This document shows positions 54,841 through 63,788 of a stretch of DNA of 64,000 bases, piece by piece. A program made the position numbers and the translations under genes. Where the stretch lies: NCBI GenBank assembly GCA_041941305.1, contig JBGTQJ010000001.1, forward strand, positions 248,001 to 312,000. Reading direction: 5' to 3'. The stretch's first letter is position 1. Each line of letters starts with the position of its first letter. A model generated the notes under the pieces. It was not told the origin of the DNA and ran no database searches. It was given only the letters and a program-made list of their open reading frames with translations. This stretch comes from JANSWP01 sp041941305 (GTDB taxonomy: Bacteria > Bacteroidota > Bacteroidia > Chitinophagales > Saprospiraceae).

Positions 54841-54984
54841 TTATGTATAAGTTATTTCGAGATTATTTTTTTATCAAGGGAGGCGAAAAACGCAGTCATA
54901 GCATAGCTACGGCGAGTATTTTCAACGATGTTTGATTAGAAAAGAATCCGAAATAGCTATGCAATAATTGTGAACAGGAACTTA
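54824..54984. repeat. Imperfect palindromic element (TAAGTTCC ends)
   Basis: Left end TAAGTTCCTGTTCATAATTA and reverse complement of the right end TAAGTTCCTGTTCACAATTA match over more than 30 bases, with TTATTTCG / CTATTTCG further in. The core holds AAAAACGCAGTCATAGCATA then GCTACGGCGAG, resembling the 46679 element. The left end overlaps the GNAT gene. The remaining gap to 55127 is non-coding. Confidence 0.85.
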
Positions 54985-55126
54985 TGAAAGAAATTTCATC
55001 ATTTCCAAACAAAGCTGATCAGCAATACTTAGAACTGATTTAAACTTATTCTGCAGCAATTCTCACTTTGGAAACATTTAAGGTGAGAATTACCTTCAAT
55101 TTCACCCCAAAAGTCTAAATGAGTAG

Positions 55127-55840
55127 TTACTCAAAATAAGAATCTTTTAAACCCAAAATCGCAAAATAGAGCATTACCGAAATCATGATTCCCGTTAGCC
55201 ATAGATTCCAGCCAGGATACAAAATGATGATAAAAAACATAGTTAATATCCCAATTGCTGAAACAGAAATTATTATCACTTTATTCTTTTTGGTTCTGCT
55301 CGGATAAGCAAATTTGATAGGCACAAAATGTAAAATGGAAAGTAGTATTACCAGCCCTACATTTGCCCATTGTGGAAATTGAAAAACGAATACCATATAA
55401 AATACCGCCAAATTCCACAAAACGGGAAAACCCACAAAATACTGCTCATCAGCAACCATTCCATCTTTTCCATAATACAAAACCGACACTATCAAAATCA
55501 AGAAGGTAAGCGGTAGTCTCCATTCTTCTCCAACCAAATCCGTCTGATAGAAAAAATAAGCTGGGATGATGGCATAGGTAGCAAAGTCAATGATATAATC
55601 CATCTCTTTTCCATCCATATAGGGCAATACAGTCTTCACTTTAAATAGTCTTGCAAATGTTCCATCAATGCCATCTATGAGCTGACATGCCAGCAACCAA
55701 AGCATCGCTTCCTGCCAATCTTTTTCATTGATTGCCAGTATCGCCATAAAACCCGCCAATATTCCGCTGGCAGTTAACAAATGAACCAACCAGGCCAGTA
55801 TTTTTTGAAGAAAAGTGAAGTGTTGTGAAGGATTCGACAT
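55127..55840 (-). CDS. pcs: CDP-alcohol phosphatidyltransferase, phosphatidylcholine-synthase-like
   Basis: This 237-residue membrane protein carries the CDP-alcohol phosphotransferase motif in the long-spacer Pcs form: DGTFARLFKVKTVLPYMDGK then EMDYIID (D-G-x2-A-R, about 12 residues, G-x3-D-x3-D). About six to eight hydrophobic helices follow. Pcs condenses choline directly with CDP-diacylglycerol to make phosphatidylcholine. Its start (internal ATG, MSNPSQHF) is 62 bases from that of a divergent choline-transporter homologue, which strengthens this assignment. Confidence 0.87.
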   Translation of the reverse strand: MSNPSQHFTFLQKILAWLVHLLTASGILAGFMAILAINEKDWQEAMLWLLACQLIDGIDGTFARLFKVKTVLPYMDGKEMDYIIDFATYAIIPAYFFYQTDLVGEEWRLPLTFLILIVSVLYYGKDGMVADEQYFVGFPVLWNLAVFYMVFVFQFPQWANVGLVILLSILHFVPIKFAYPSRTKKNKVIIISVSAIGILTMFFIIILYPGWNLWLTGIMISVMLYFAILGLKDSYFE

Positions 55841-55902
55841 GAAAATTTTTGATTCTTTGACACGAATTTCAAGAATTTGAATGGTTTTTTTATCCTTGGA
55901 GC

Positions 55903-57498
55903 ATGATTGATGCAATAAAAAAACCTTTGATTCCCACCTTCTGGCTGCTGATCTTTTTGATTGTGGCTGCTTGCTATCTTTTCTTTTTTACTGGAAATAA
56001 AGTTTTTTGGACGGGATTTATAGCCATTGCATTTTTCTACGCTTTGATCTTCTTTGTAGGTGCTTTTGCTCAAAACAGGCAGCAAAACAAGGCTTTGGAA
56101 GGCCTTATGCTGGCAGATAGGTCCTTGCCATTAGGTGTTGCGATTTTGACGATGAGCGCTACCTGGGTAGGTGGGGGTTTTATCAATGGTACAGCAGAGT
56201 ATGCTGCTTCCTCTGGATTGGTATGGGTACAGGCACCCTGGGGCTATGCTTTGAGCTTAATTATTGGCGGATTATTCTTCGCTCGAAAAATGAGAAGGTT
56301 TAATTTCAAAACCATGCTGGATCCATTGACCCAAAGGTTTGGCAAAAAGATGACCGCTGTACTTTTTCTACCCGCGCTCTGTGGAGAGTTGTTTTGGACT
56401 GCTGCCATTTTGATGGCATTGGGAACTACTTTTGGCACCGTACTCGGATTGGAGACAACTCCAGCCATAATCATTTCTGCTCTCATAGCCATTGCCTACA
56501 CCGCAATTGGAGGCTTGTGGTCTGTTGCCTTGACAGATGTTTTTCAATTGTTCTTACTATTGGCGGGTTTGTTTTTGGTCGTACCCTTTGCACTCGATGC
56601 AGTCGGTGGTTGGGAAACAGCCTGGACAAACTATTCCGTAAAGCATGGCGCTGCCGCTTCATTCATTCCAAGTCGGGAAGCATTGGGTAGTTATTATTGG
56701 AATTGGTGGGATTATGCCTTGTTGCTCATTTTTGGTGGCATTCCCTGGCAAGTTTATTTTCAAAGAGTCTTGGCTTCAAAAGATGAAAAAACTGCAGTTC
56801 GACTTTCCATTTTTGCTGGATTTTTTTGTTTGATTGCAGCTACACCAGCTGCTATTATGGGAGTTGTAGGAGGAGTCGCTGACTGGACTGCTATGGGATT
56901 AGCATCTCCTCCAGACGCTGCCTCTACCCTACCCTGGGTCATCCGGCACCTCACCAATCCATGGGTAGCCACTATTGGGTTAGGTGCTGTTGCAGCAGCG
57001 GTTATGTCTTCAGTAGACTCTTCTATTTTGTCAGCTTCTTCTCTCGCAAGTTGGAATGTTTATCGTCCACTTTTGCAGCCCCAAATCAAATCTGAACAGC
57101 TTACCAAAGTCATCAAAAAATGCATTTGGATAACTGGAATTGCAGCAACCATCCTGGCATTGAATATTGGAAGTATTTATGAATTGTGGTTTTTGTGTAG
57201 TGATTTTGTGTACTGCCTTTTGTTTCCCCCATTGGTATGTGCCCTTTTTGACAAGAAAGCCAATGTCTATGGTGCAGTAGCCGGATTTACAATTGCTTTT
57301 GTATTGCGATTTGGCGGAGGGGATCCTACTTTGGGATTGCCCATTTTAATTCCCTATCCGATGATTGAAGATGGGGTGGTTTTATTTCCATTCCGGACGG
57401 TGGCTATGATTTCGGGCTTGGTAGCAATTTTGGTAGTTTCGAGATTGACACAAAATTTGGAACCACCAAAAAAACTCCAATTAGCTGAAACTTCCTGA
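55903..57498 (+). CDS. Sodium:solute symporter closely resembling high-affinity choline transporters (CHT1/SLC5A7)
   Basis: This 531-residue protein has about 13 hydrophobic helices. It shares long identical-looking stretches with the animal high-affinity choline transporter: SATWVGGGFINGTAEYA, GLVWVQAPWGYALSLIIGGL, GGIPWQVYFQRVL, GLGAVAAAVMSSVDSSILSASS. The family couples Na+ entry to solute uptake. Together with the divergent Pcs gene it would supply choline for phosphatidylcholine synthesis. A Shine-Dalgarno-like TTGGAG precedes the ATG. Choline as the substrate is inferred from sequence likeness and context. Confidence 0.88.
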   Translation: MIDAIKKPLIPTFWLLIFLIVAACYLFFFTGNKVFWTGFIAIAFFYALIFFVGAFAQNRQQNKALEGLMLADRSLPLGVAILTMSATWVGGGFINGTAEYAASSGLVWVQAPWGYALSLIIGGLFFARKMRRFNFKTMLDPLTQRFGKKMTAVLFLPALCGELFWTAAILMALGTTFGTVLGLETTPAIIISALIAIAYTAIGGLWSVALTDVFQLFLLLAGLFLVVPFALDAVGGWETAWTNYSVKHGAAASFIPSREALGSYYWNWWDYALLLIFGGIPWQVYFQRVLASKDEKTAVRLSIFAGFFCLIAATPAAIMGVVGGVADWTAMGLASPPDAASTLPWVIRHLTNPWVATIGLGAVAAAVMSSVDSSILSASSLASWNVYRPLLQPQIKSEQLTKVIKKCIWITGIAATILALNIGSIYELWFLCSDFVYCLLFPPLVCALFDKKANVYGAVAGFTIAFVLRFGGGDPTLGLPILIPYPMIEDGVVLFPFRTVAMISGLVAILVVSRLTQNLEPPKKLQLAETS

Positions 57499-57541
57499 AT
57501 TCTTTACTCGTTTTTTCGGTTATCAATTCTAAAAATCTGAA

Positions 57542-58504
57542 ATGCAAAGCTTAACCCAAATTCATTTCTTTCAACAATTGCAAGACAGCAAAAACATCCT
57601 CTTGGCCGGTGCAGGTGGGGGCTTCGATATCTATTCCGGTATCCCATTATATTTTGCTCTGAAGAAATTGGGCAAACAAGTCGTTTTGGGCAACTTTTCC
57701 TTTACCTGGCTCAATGAAACTACTGCCCGCCCAGTTTTTAACCATTGTTATAAAATTGAAGCAAAAAACATGGACATCTCCGGAAGAAATTATTTTCCGG
57801 AAAAATATTTGAGTCTTTGGATGGGTATGCAGGGAGAGCAGGCAGACATCTACGCTTTTGAAAGAACGGGTGTAAATCCACTTAAAAGTGCCTATAAATA
57901 TTTGATCAAAACGCATCAAATAGATACCATTATCTTGATAGATGGTGGTATGGATAGTTTGATGTTTGGGGATGAACAAAGTTTGGGTACGCCACAGGAA
58001 GATATTTGCTCAATGGCTGCTGTTTATCGAACCGGCATCAAAAAGCAGTTCTTGGTTTGTTTGGGTTTTGGGATTGATCATTTTCACGGCGTTTCCCATT
58101 ACCGTTTCCTGGAAAATGTAGCTGAATTATCTAAATATGGTGGGTACCTGGGCATAATTCAGTTGACAAAAGAAATGGAGGAATCTCAAAAATATATGGA
58201 AGCTATAGATTTTGTGAACCAAAGAATGGGTGGAATGGAAAGCATTGTTTCGAACTCAATTGTAAGTGCGCTGGAAGGTCATTATGGCAATTATCACAAA
58301 ATCAATCGAACCAATGGCAGCCCACTTTGGATAAACCCACTTATGACAATATATTGGTGCTTTGAATTGAGAAGTGTGATTCGTAAAAACAAGTATTATG
58401 AACTCATTAAAGATACAAATACGATTGGTGAATTGAATGGAAAATTGGCAGGTTTCAGGAGTAAATTGGAAAGTATTCGCAAGAATCAGAAAATTCCAAT
58501 CTGA
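57542..58504 (+). CDS. DUF1152 protein
   Basis: This 320-residue cytoplasmic protein matches the DUF1152 family: ILLAGAGGGFDIYSGIPLYF at about 19-38, LIDGGMDSLMFGDE and CLGFGIDHFHGVSHYRFLEN. The family function is unknown; the N-terminal glycine-rich loop looks nucleotide- or phosphate-binding. It lies 43 bases after the choline-transporter-like gene on the same strand, so it may be in the same transcript. Confidence 0.9.
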   Translation: MQSLTQIHFFQQLQDSKNILLAGAGGGFDIYSGIPLYFALKKLGKQVVLGNFSFTWLNETTARPVFNHCYKIEAKNMDISGRNYFPEKYLSLWMGMQGEQADIYAFERTGVNPLKSAYKYLIKTHQIDTIILIDGGMDSLMFGDEQSLGTPQEDICSMAAVYRTGIKKQFLVCLGFGIDHFHGVSHYRFLENVAELSKYGGYLGIIQLTKEMEESQKYMEAIDFVNQRMGGMESIVSNSIVSALEGHYGNYHKINRTNGSPLWINPLMTIYWCFELRSVIRKNKYYELIKDTNTIGELNGKLAGFRSKLESIRKNQKIPI

Positions 58505-58538
58505 AAGAGTTTAAAAAATTGATTACTTTCATGAACGA

Positions 58539-59891
58539 ATGTCTCTTTATAAGAAAATAATAGCCTACGCAATACTGCTTGTTCCTTTTTGGGCGACAAG
58601 TCAAACGCATCTTACTTTCAATAATACTGAATACTTCATCAACGGCATCAATATCCCCTGGAATTCATTTGGTACAGATGTAGGAACTCACTATCAATGG
58701 GGAGCGCTTTACGATCCAGACTGGTTTGAAATCTTTTTCTCGGAGTGCGAAGATTATGGCGTCAATACTGCCAGGCTGTGGTTGCATGCAGATGGAAGAT
58801 CGACCCCAGAATTTGACATCAATGGCTATGTAACAGGTTTGGATGATAATTTCTTCGAAAACCTGGATGATATCTTTGAGAGAGCGGAAAATCACAATGT
58901 GATGTTGATTTTATGCCTCTGGTCTTTTGATATGATGAAAGACAGAACGGCCAGTGCTGGGAAATTTGCAGGGGTACATGGAGATTTGGTGAGAGATTCG
59001 ACTAAAACGAATTCCTATATTGAAAACGCCCTGATTCCAATTGTGAATCGTTATGCTGAACAATGCAATTTGTTAGCTTATGAAATCATCAATGAACCCG
59101 AATGGGCAATTGACATCACCCAGGGAGCCGGGACAACAGAAACCTCAACGTTAAAGGAAATGCAACGATTTGTGGGCATGCAGGCAACTGCGATTCATGC
59201 ATTTTCAGATAAAATGGTGACGGTTGGGAGTGCAGGTTTGATGTTCAATTCGACCACACCCCCAGCAGCAACCAATTTCTGGGCAGATTCCATGTTGCTG
59301 GCAGCCAATGGAGGGAATGAATCCTGTCTTCTGGATTTTTATCAAATCCATTTCTGGGATTGGATGTCCGATCTCTTTGACCCATTTTTGGTTGATTTTG
59401 ATTATTGGAATTTAGATAAACCAACCATCATTGGAGAGTGTCCTTCGAATAACGATGGCAGTCACTCAGTGGATTTCATGGTCAATAAAACCTATGAAAA
59501 CAATTGGTCGGGTATCCTTCCCTGGTCCTATTGGGGGATGGATGGAGCCGGCAATTGGGAGGAAGCAAAAGAACCATTGCTTGCATTGAGAAATGAACAC
59601 CCAGAAGCAATAGACTTTAGTTGTATCCCCACCTTTTTTGAAAACCCTAAGCCTGCAAAAGTATCTTTCCAGGTTTTTCCAAATCCTACAAAAGGCAGGC
59701 TAACCATAAATCGAATTTCAAGTAATGAAGCTCAGCATATACAAATAACCAATTCTTCAGGAACGATTCTCTTTGCTTCAAAAATTCAAACTTCAATTGA
59801 CATTTCTCATCTCCCGGTTGGTATGTTTTTTTTGCAATTTTTTAATTTAGATGGAGCATTGATTCATACTGAAAAAATGATAAAATCCTAA
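58539..59891 (+). CDS. Secreted GH5-like glycoside hydrolase with T9SS sorting domain
   Basis: This 450-residue enzyme has a signal peptide (IIAYAILLVPFWATSQ) and a TIM-barrel glycosidase of the GH5/cellulase or mannanase type. The acid/base glutamate is in EIINEPEW (E186) and the nucleophile glutamate probably in TIIGECPSNN (E300); NGINIPWNSFG and FYQIHFWDW also fit. The C-terminal sorting domain (FQVFPNPTKGRLTINR to EKMIKS) marks T9SS export. The probable substrate is beta-mannan or beta-glucan. Confidence 0.88.
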   Translation: MSLYKKIIAYAILLVPFWATSQTHLTFNNTEYFINGINIPWNSFGTDVGTHYQWGALYDPDWFEIFFSECEDYGVNTARLWLHADGRSTPEFDINGYVTGLDDNFFENLDDIFERAENHNVMLILCLWSFDMMKDRTASAGKFAGVHGDLVRDSTKTNSYIENALIPIVNRYAEQCNLLAYEIINEPEWAIDITQGAGTTETSTLKEMQRFVGMQATAIHAFSDKMVTVGSAGLMFNSTTPPAATNFWADSMLLAANGGNESCLLDFYQIHFWDWMSDLFDPFLVDFDYWNLDKPTIIGECPSNNDGSHSVDFMVNKTYENNWSGILPWSYWGMDGAGNWEEAKEPLLALRNEHPEAIDFSCIPTFFENPKPAKVSFQVFPNPTKGRLTINRISSNEAQHIQITNSSGTILFASKIQTSIDISHLPVGMFFLQFFNLDGALIHTEKMIKS

Positions 59892-59940
59892 CAAAATTCT
59901 CCCCTTGCCCTCCTTCTAACAAGTTTTTATTTTTAGTACC

Positions 59941-61398
59941 ATGAAAAAGCACCTAACCAAACACCACCAAAGCCCTTCACAGCTTCCAAACAAAAAGGGG
60001 CAAAAAAAACCCGAATCATTAACCGATAGTGATCAATCGGCTCCTTCTTTTCTCCAACTCGCAGTCCTGATTATTTTCCTGCTGCCCTTCAATATAAACG
60101 CCCAATCTCTCTACCAACCCAACCTACTCCCAACTTTCCAAGCCCTCATTTACGATAATCAGCAAGCAAAAGAGGAATCGCTGAGCTTTTTAAAAGAAAA
60201 TTGGTTGCCTTCTCATGTGCCGCTATTATTGGATATCATTCATCTTACAAGTGACGATTGGTTAAAAAAGGAGTTGGTGAAATTGCTAAAAGACAATACC
60301 AAACAAAAACACGGTAGTTCTTATTTCAATTGGTTGCAATGGCTTTGGAATGAAAAACCGGTATATCCTTATTACTATGCAGATTTCAAAGCGAGTTTAT
60401 ATCGTCATTTAGATCCCAAATTTGAGACTTATTTTGCCGATAGAAATGCCCAAACAATTATTCGTTTGGATGAGGTCGTCTGGGGTGGAGTAAAACAGGA
60501 TGGCATTCCCCCATTGCGTTATCCAAAGATGTTCAATGCAGTTGAAGCAAATTATTTAGCCGATTCTGATATTGTATTTGGCATTTTCATAAACGGCCAA
60601 GCCAAAGCTTATCCCAAACGAATTTTGGGCTGGCATGAATTGTTTGTGGACGAAATTGGAGGAAAAAAGATAGCAGGGGTCTATTGTACACTTTGTGGAA
60701 CAGTCATCGCATACCTTATGGAACATAAAGGCATTACACACGATCTCGGAACCAGCGGTTTCTTATATCGTTCCAATAAATTAATGTATGATGCGGCCAC
60801 CCAGTCATTGTGGAGTACTATTGAAGGCAAGCCAGTTGTAGGTCCACTTATCAATCAAGGAATTGAACTGGCAACTTTCCCTGTTGTGACCACTACATGG
60901 GGAGCATGGAAACAAGCTCATCCTCAAACCAAGGTCCTTTCTCTTGACACTGGTCATCAACGCGATTACAAAGAAGGTGCAGCTTACAAAGATTATTTTG
61001 CCACAGATCAATTGATGTTTCCAGTTCCTGAAAGCAACTATAAATTGGAAAACAAAGCAGAAGTGCTTATCATTCGTCTTCCTGGATATCAGCAAGATCC
61101 ATTGGCTATTTCTATTACTTTTTTGAAAAGGAAACGTCTTTATAATGGAACAATGGCTGGAACTGCCTTTTTAGTGATTGCTGAAAAAGATGGAGCTGCC
61201 AGAGTATTTGAACGAAAAGACATTGAATTTGAAAGTTATAAAAAGGGAGTGCTCAAAGATGCTTTTGGAAATAGCTGGATTATTTCTGAAAATGAATTAA
61301 GTGATGGAAAAGACATTATGCTCAAAAGAATACCCGCACACAATATTTTCTGGTTTGCCTGGTATAATGCATATCCAGGGACGAGGTTGGTAAAATAA
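59941..61398 (+). CDS. DUF3179 protein with unusual N-terminal extension
   Basis: This 485-residue protein contains a DUF3179 domain: VVWGGVKQDGIPPLRYPKM, KAYPKRILGWHELFVDEIGG, AGVYCTLCGTVIAYL (the conserved C-x2-C) and LWSTIEGKPVVGPL. A signal-like helix (LAVLIIFLLPFNINAQ) begins only at about residue 41, after a lysine- and glutamine-rich leader of about 40 residues. No in-frame ATG lies nearer the helix. Function of the family is unknown; extracytoplasmic location is expected. Confidence 0.87.
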   Translation: MKKHLTKHHQSPSQLPNKKGQKKPESLTDSDQSAPSFLQLAVLIIFLLPFNINAQSLYQPNLLPTFQALIYDNQQAKEESLSFLKENWLPSHVPLLLDIIHLTSDDWLKKELVKLLKDNTKQKHGSSYFNWLQWLWNEKPVYPYYYADFKASLYRHLDPKFETYFADRNAQTIIRLDEVVWGGVKQDGIPPLRYPKMFNAVEANYLADSDIVFGIFINGQAKAYPKRILGWHELFVDEIGGKKIAGVYCTLCGTVIAYLMEHKGITHDLGTSGFLYRSNKLMYDAATQSLWSTIEGKPVVGPLINQGIELATFPVVTTTWGAWKQAHPQTKVLSLDTGHQRDYKEGAAYKDYFATDQLMFPVPESNYKLENKAEVLIIRLPGYQQDPLAISITFLKRKRLYNGTMAGTAFLVIAEKDGAARVFERKDIEFESYKKGVLKDAFGNSWIISENELSDGKDIMLKRIPAHNIFWFAWYNAYPGTRLVK

Positions 61399-61592
61399 TG
61401 CTTACTTTACATAAGCATTTGCACTTCCTTTTCGTTTGTTAATTTTGCTACCAAATTTCAAAACCAATTACCCTAAAAAATAACTTCATCGTTTCCCCAA
61501 ATAATGGAAAACCGAGAACCTGTAAGAAATGAAGTTGAGTTTATTTGGAGAAATCAACTGGATGGAGTTAATTTTTAATCATTAACCAATAC

Positions 61593-62504
61593 ATGAATCG
61601 AGTAATCTTCATATCCCTAGCTGTTTTTTTCCTTTTCAGCAATTTTGACACAAATGCTCCGGAGCATAAACCATTGCATGATCTTGGCTACCATTTTGAT
61701 GAACCTGATCAAACTTTTGAAATGCCTGCTAGCCTCAGAGAAATTTCGGGTCTGAGTATTTCACCGGATGGCAAAAGTTTGCTTTGCGTCAATGATGAAC
61801 AAGGGATCATATTTTTCATCAACAAGCAAACGGGTGAAGTAGAAAAGGAGATCAGTTTTCACAAGGAAGGAGACTATGAAGGCATTGAGGCTGTAGGAAA
61901 TGAAGTATTTGTAGTAAAAAGTACAGGAACCATTTATGAAGTCAAAAACCTTGGAGAGGCAAACCAGGAAATGGTAAAACACAAATTTTTCCTCACCAAG
62001 GAACACGATGTAGAAGGATTGACTTATGATGCCAGAAACGACCAACTTTGGCTGGGATGCAAGGGAAGTTCTGCATCAGATGAAATGAAAATGGAAAAAT
62101 CAGTCTTTGCCTTTGATCTAAAAACAAGAACACTGCTGGAGCAGCCAGCTTTAAATATTACTGCTCACAATTGCCATCACTATCTGGGGATTTGTGAAAT
62201 TGAAAAAGATCTCGATAAACTCAAAGATATTTTCAGTCTGGAGAATGATGAATTCAAATTCAATCCTTCTGCACTTGCTATTCATCCTTCCACTGGTGAA
62301 ATCTTTGTCACTTCCTCAAAAGGCAAGACCCTATTGGTGCTCAACACTAATGGAGAAATAATTCATATAGAAAAATTAAAAAAAAGCCTGCATCCCCAAC
62401 CAGAAGGTTTGTGTTTTGACGAAGATGGAACTTTGTATATCAGCAACGAAGGGAAGAAGGGTATACCTGCGACCATCATGAAGTTTGAGTATCATAAATC
62501 CTGA
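61593..62504 (+). CDS. SdiA-regulated-domain-like beta-propeller protein
   Basis: This 303-residue protein has a short signal peptide (VIFISLAVFFLFSNFDT) and a propeller with ASLREISGLSISPDGKSLLC, EGDYEGIEAVGNEVFVV and HPQPEGLCFDEDGTLYISNE, matching PF06977-type (SdiA-regulated) proteins. The repeat pattern suggests binding rather than catalysis. The 195-base gap upstream contains only a 24-codon open frame of doubtful meaning. Confidence 0.85.
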   Translation: MNRVIFISLAVFFLFSNFDTNAPEHKPLHDLGYHFDEPDQTFEMPASLREISGLSISPDGKSLLCVNDEQGIIFFINKQTGEVEKEISFHKEGDYEGIEAVGNEVFVVKSTGTIYEVKNLGEANQEMVKHKFFLTKEHDVEGLTYDARNDQLWLGCKGSSASDEMKMEKSVFAFDLKTRTLLEQPALNITAHNCHHYLGICEIEKDLDKLKDIFSLENDEFKFNPSALAIHPSTGEIFVTSSKGKTLLVLNTNGEIIHIEKLKKSLHPQPEGLCFDEDGTLYISNEGKKGIPATIMKFEYHKS

Positions 62505-62506
62505 AT

Positions 62507-63070
62507 TCAATTCAAGCCATCCTCCAAAAACCGCAGTGCATAATATCGATAATCCAGAGCCCGGTTGCTCGATTCATCAAACAGGAAATAAACAAAAGCA
62601 GTGCCTTTGCCTTCTTTGTACAGAGCAAGCATCCGACAATGTTTGTAATAAGCAAATTTTTCTTTGGGCTGAAAAAAATAGATCATGCCCCAATCCGCAT
62701 TAAAATCCTGTTTTAGACTCAGTTTATCCAAGGGTATGGCAGAAATGGCCTTTTCGGGATCGTTGGTTGCCACAGAGGTGATGGAGCGCATGGTTAAAAC
62801 ATGTGGGTTGGCACTAAAGGGATGATGCTCCTCAAAAGGTTGAATAGCATATCGAATTTCCAAATCTTCTCTTTTGGAAAAAATGGCAAGCTGATAATCC
62901 TGATAGTCATTTTTAATAACTCGAATATCTCTATAGGCTGCATCTCGGGGAGCATTCAAATCAACGCCTACCTCAGACAGCAAATTTTGGAAACTATAAG
63001 GAATATCGATTTCTTGAGCCTGAAGGGAAATTGAAATGACAAAAAGGAAAAGCAATATCGGAATTTTCAT
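62507..63070 (-). CDS. Secreted protein of unknown function
   Basis: This 187-residue protein has a signal peptide (KIPILLFLFVISISLQAQ) and no recognised domain. Motif-like parts are RDAAYRDIRVIKNDYQDYQL and WGMIYFFQPKEKFAYYKHCR. It is convergent with the SdiA-regulated-like gene; the stops are almost adjacent. The ATG (MKIPI) is preferred over a GTG three codons upstream. Confidence 0.75.
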   Translation of the reverse strand: MKIPILLFLFVISISLQAQEIDIPYSFQNLLSEVGVDLNAPRDAAYRDIRVIKNDYQDYQLAIFSKREDLEIRYAIQPFEEHHPFSANPHVLTMRSITSVATNDPEKAISAIPLDKLSLKQDFNADWGMIYFFQPKEKFAYYKHCRMLALYKEGKGTAFVYFLFDESSNRALDYRYYALRFLEDGLN

Positions 63071-63118
63071 AATACTCACAATTTGGATTAGGTGAAATTA
63101 CGAAACTATCCCATTATT

Positions 63119-63193
63119 TTAAGTTCAAGTTCAAGAATCAAGTACAAGTTCAGGGTATGAAACATTGAACTTGTACTTGATTCTCGAACTTAA
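63119..63193. repeat. Inverted repeat of GTTCAAG-type words
   Basis: TTAAGTTCAAGTTCAAGAAT with CAAGTACAAGTTCA faces TGAACTTGTACTTGATTCTC and GAACTTAA. The long stem lies after the anti-sigma-like gene and could end its transcript. The word period is about 6-7. Confidence 0.8.
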
Positions 63194-63213
63194 TATTGCC
63201 TTTATGTTTTGGG

Positions 63214-63459
63214 TTATTGAGAAGGAGCTTGCCGGATTTTTTCTTTAATGGAATAGAGCAGGGAAGGATTGACTTTTTTGCGTTGGATGCGATTTTTGAT
63301 AAATTCTCTAAAGGAACGTTCTTTACTTAATATCTCCCGATACGAGGGATTGGTTTTGATTTCATTTAAAAAGGCTCTTTCTGCCTCTGGAGATAATTCA
63401 TTGTCAAGGAGCAAGTTCATTCTTTGAATGAGTTCTTGATTGGTGGCTTGATTTCTCAT
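63214..63459 (-). CDS. Small anti-sigma-like protein
   Basis: This 81-residue protein (MRNQATNQELIQRMNLLLDN, then ELSPEAERAFLNEIKTNPSYREIL) resembles the short, zinc-free anti-sigma proteins of Bacteroidota that lie downstream of ECF sigma genes. It has no membrane segment, so it would act in the cytoplasm. An upstream ATG (63480) would add seven residues but overlaps the preceding small ORF. The sigma gene lies at the right edge of the window. Confidence 0.7.
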   Translation of the reverse strand: MRNQATNQELIQRMNLLLDNELSPEAERAFLNEIKTNPSYREILSKERSFREFIKNRIQRKKVNPSLLYSIKEKIRQAPSQ

Positions 63460-63470
63460 TGGAATCGCAT

Positions 63471-63614
63471 TTAAAACCATCCTATCGAATCTCCCTGGGA
63501 AGCCACCCCGGGACAGTCACTCAGCGCAGTACCATCGCTACAGACTGTCCCGCCGATCACATCGACAAAAGGGAAGTTTGTAGCTAGTATGGTTGGTTGT
63601 TGTGAAGAAAACAT
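63471..63614 (-). CDS. 47-residue ORF between sigma and anti-sigma genes
   Basis: This short ORF reads MFSSQQPTILATNFPFVDVI, then GGTVCSDGTALSDCPGVA and SQGDSIGWF, with two cysteines. It lies between the sigma gene and the anti-sigma-like gene on the same strand. Its stop lies 11 bases before the chosen start of the latter and inside the longer version of that frame, which would fit translational coupling. No family is recognised. The regular gene-like position supports it; the small size argues for caution. Confidence 0.45.
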   Translation of the reverse strand: MFSSQQPTILATNFPFVDVIGGTVCSDGTALSDCPGVASQGDSIGWF

Positions 63615-63755
63615 GATGCTGAGTTGATTTTTATTGAATTATGAATGATAAAATGATTCAATATTCACAATTCAAATGACTTTAGATTCTATAAGACAGT
63701 TTAGTTAAACAAAAAAGCAAAAAAAAAACAGCAAACAATTGGGTCGGATAAGCAT

Positions 63756-63783
63756 TTGCCGACTGCCAACTGTTTACTGCACC
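63756..63783. repeat. Heptamer tract, four units
   Basis: TTGCCGA, CTGCCAA, CTGTTTA, CTGCACC, directly after the sigma stop. Similar ACTGCCN words occur in the mnmE tract. Confidence 0.7.
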
Positions 63784-63788
63784 TATAT

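Noticed and set aside
61504..61578. 24-codon ORF (MENREPVRNEVEF..)
   Set aside because: No ribosome-binding site or context supports translation, and it is too short to judge.
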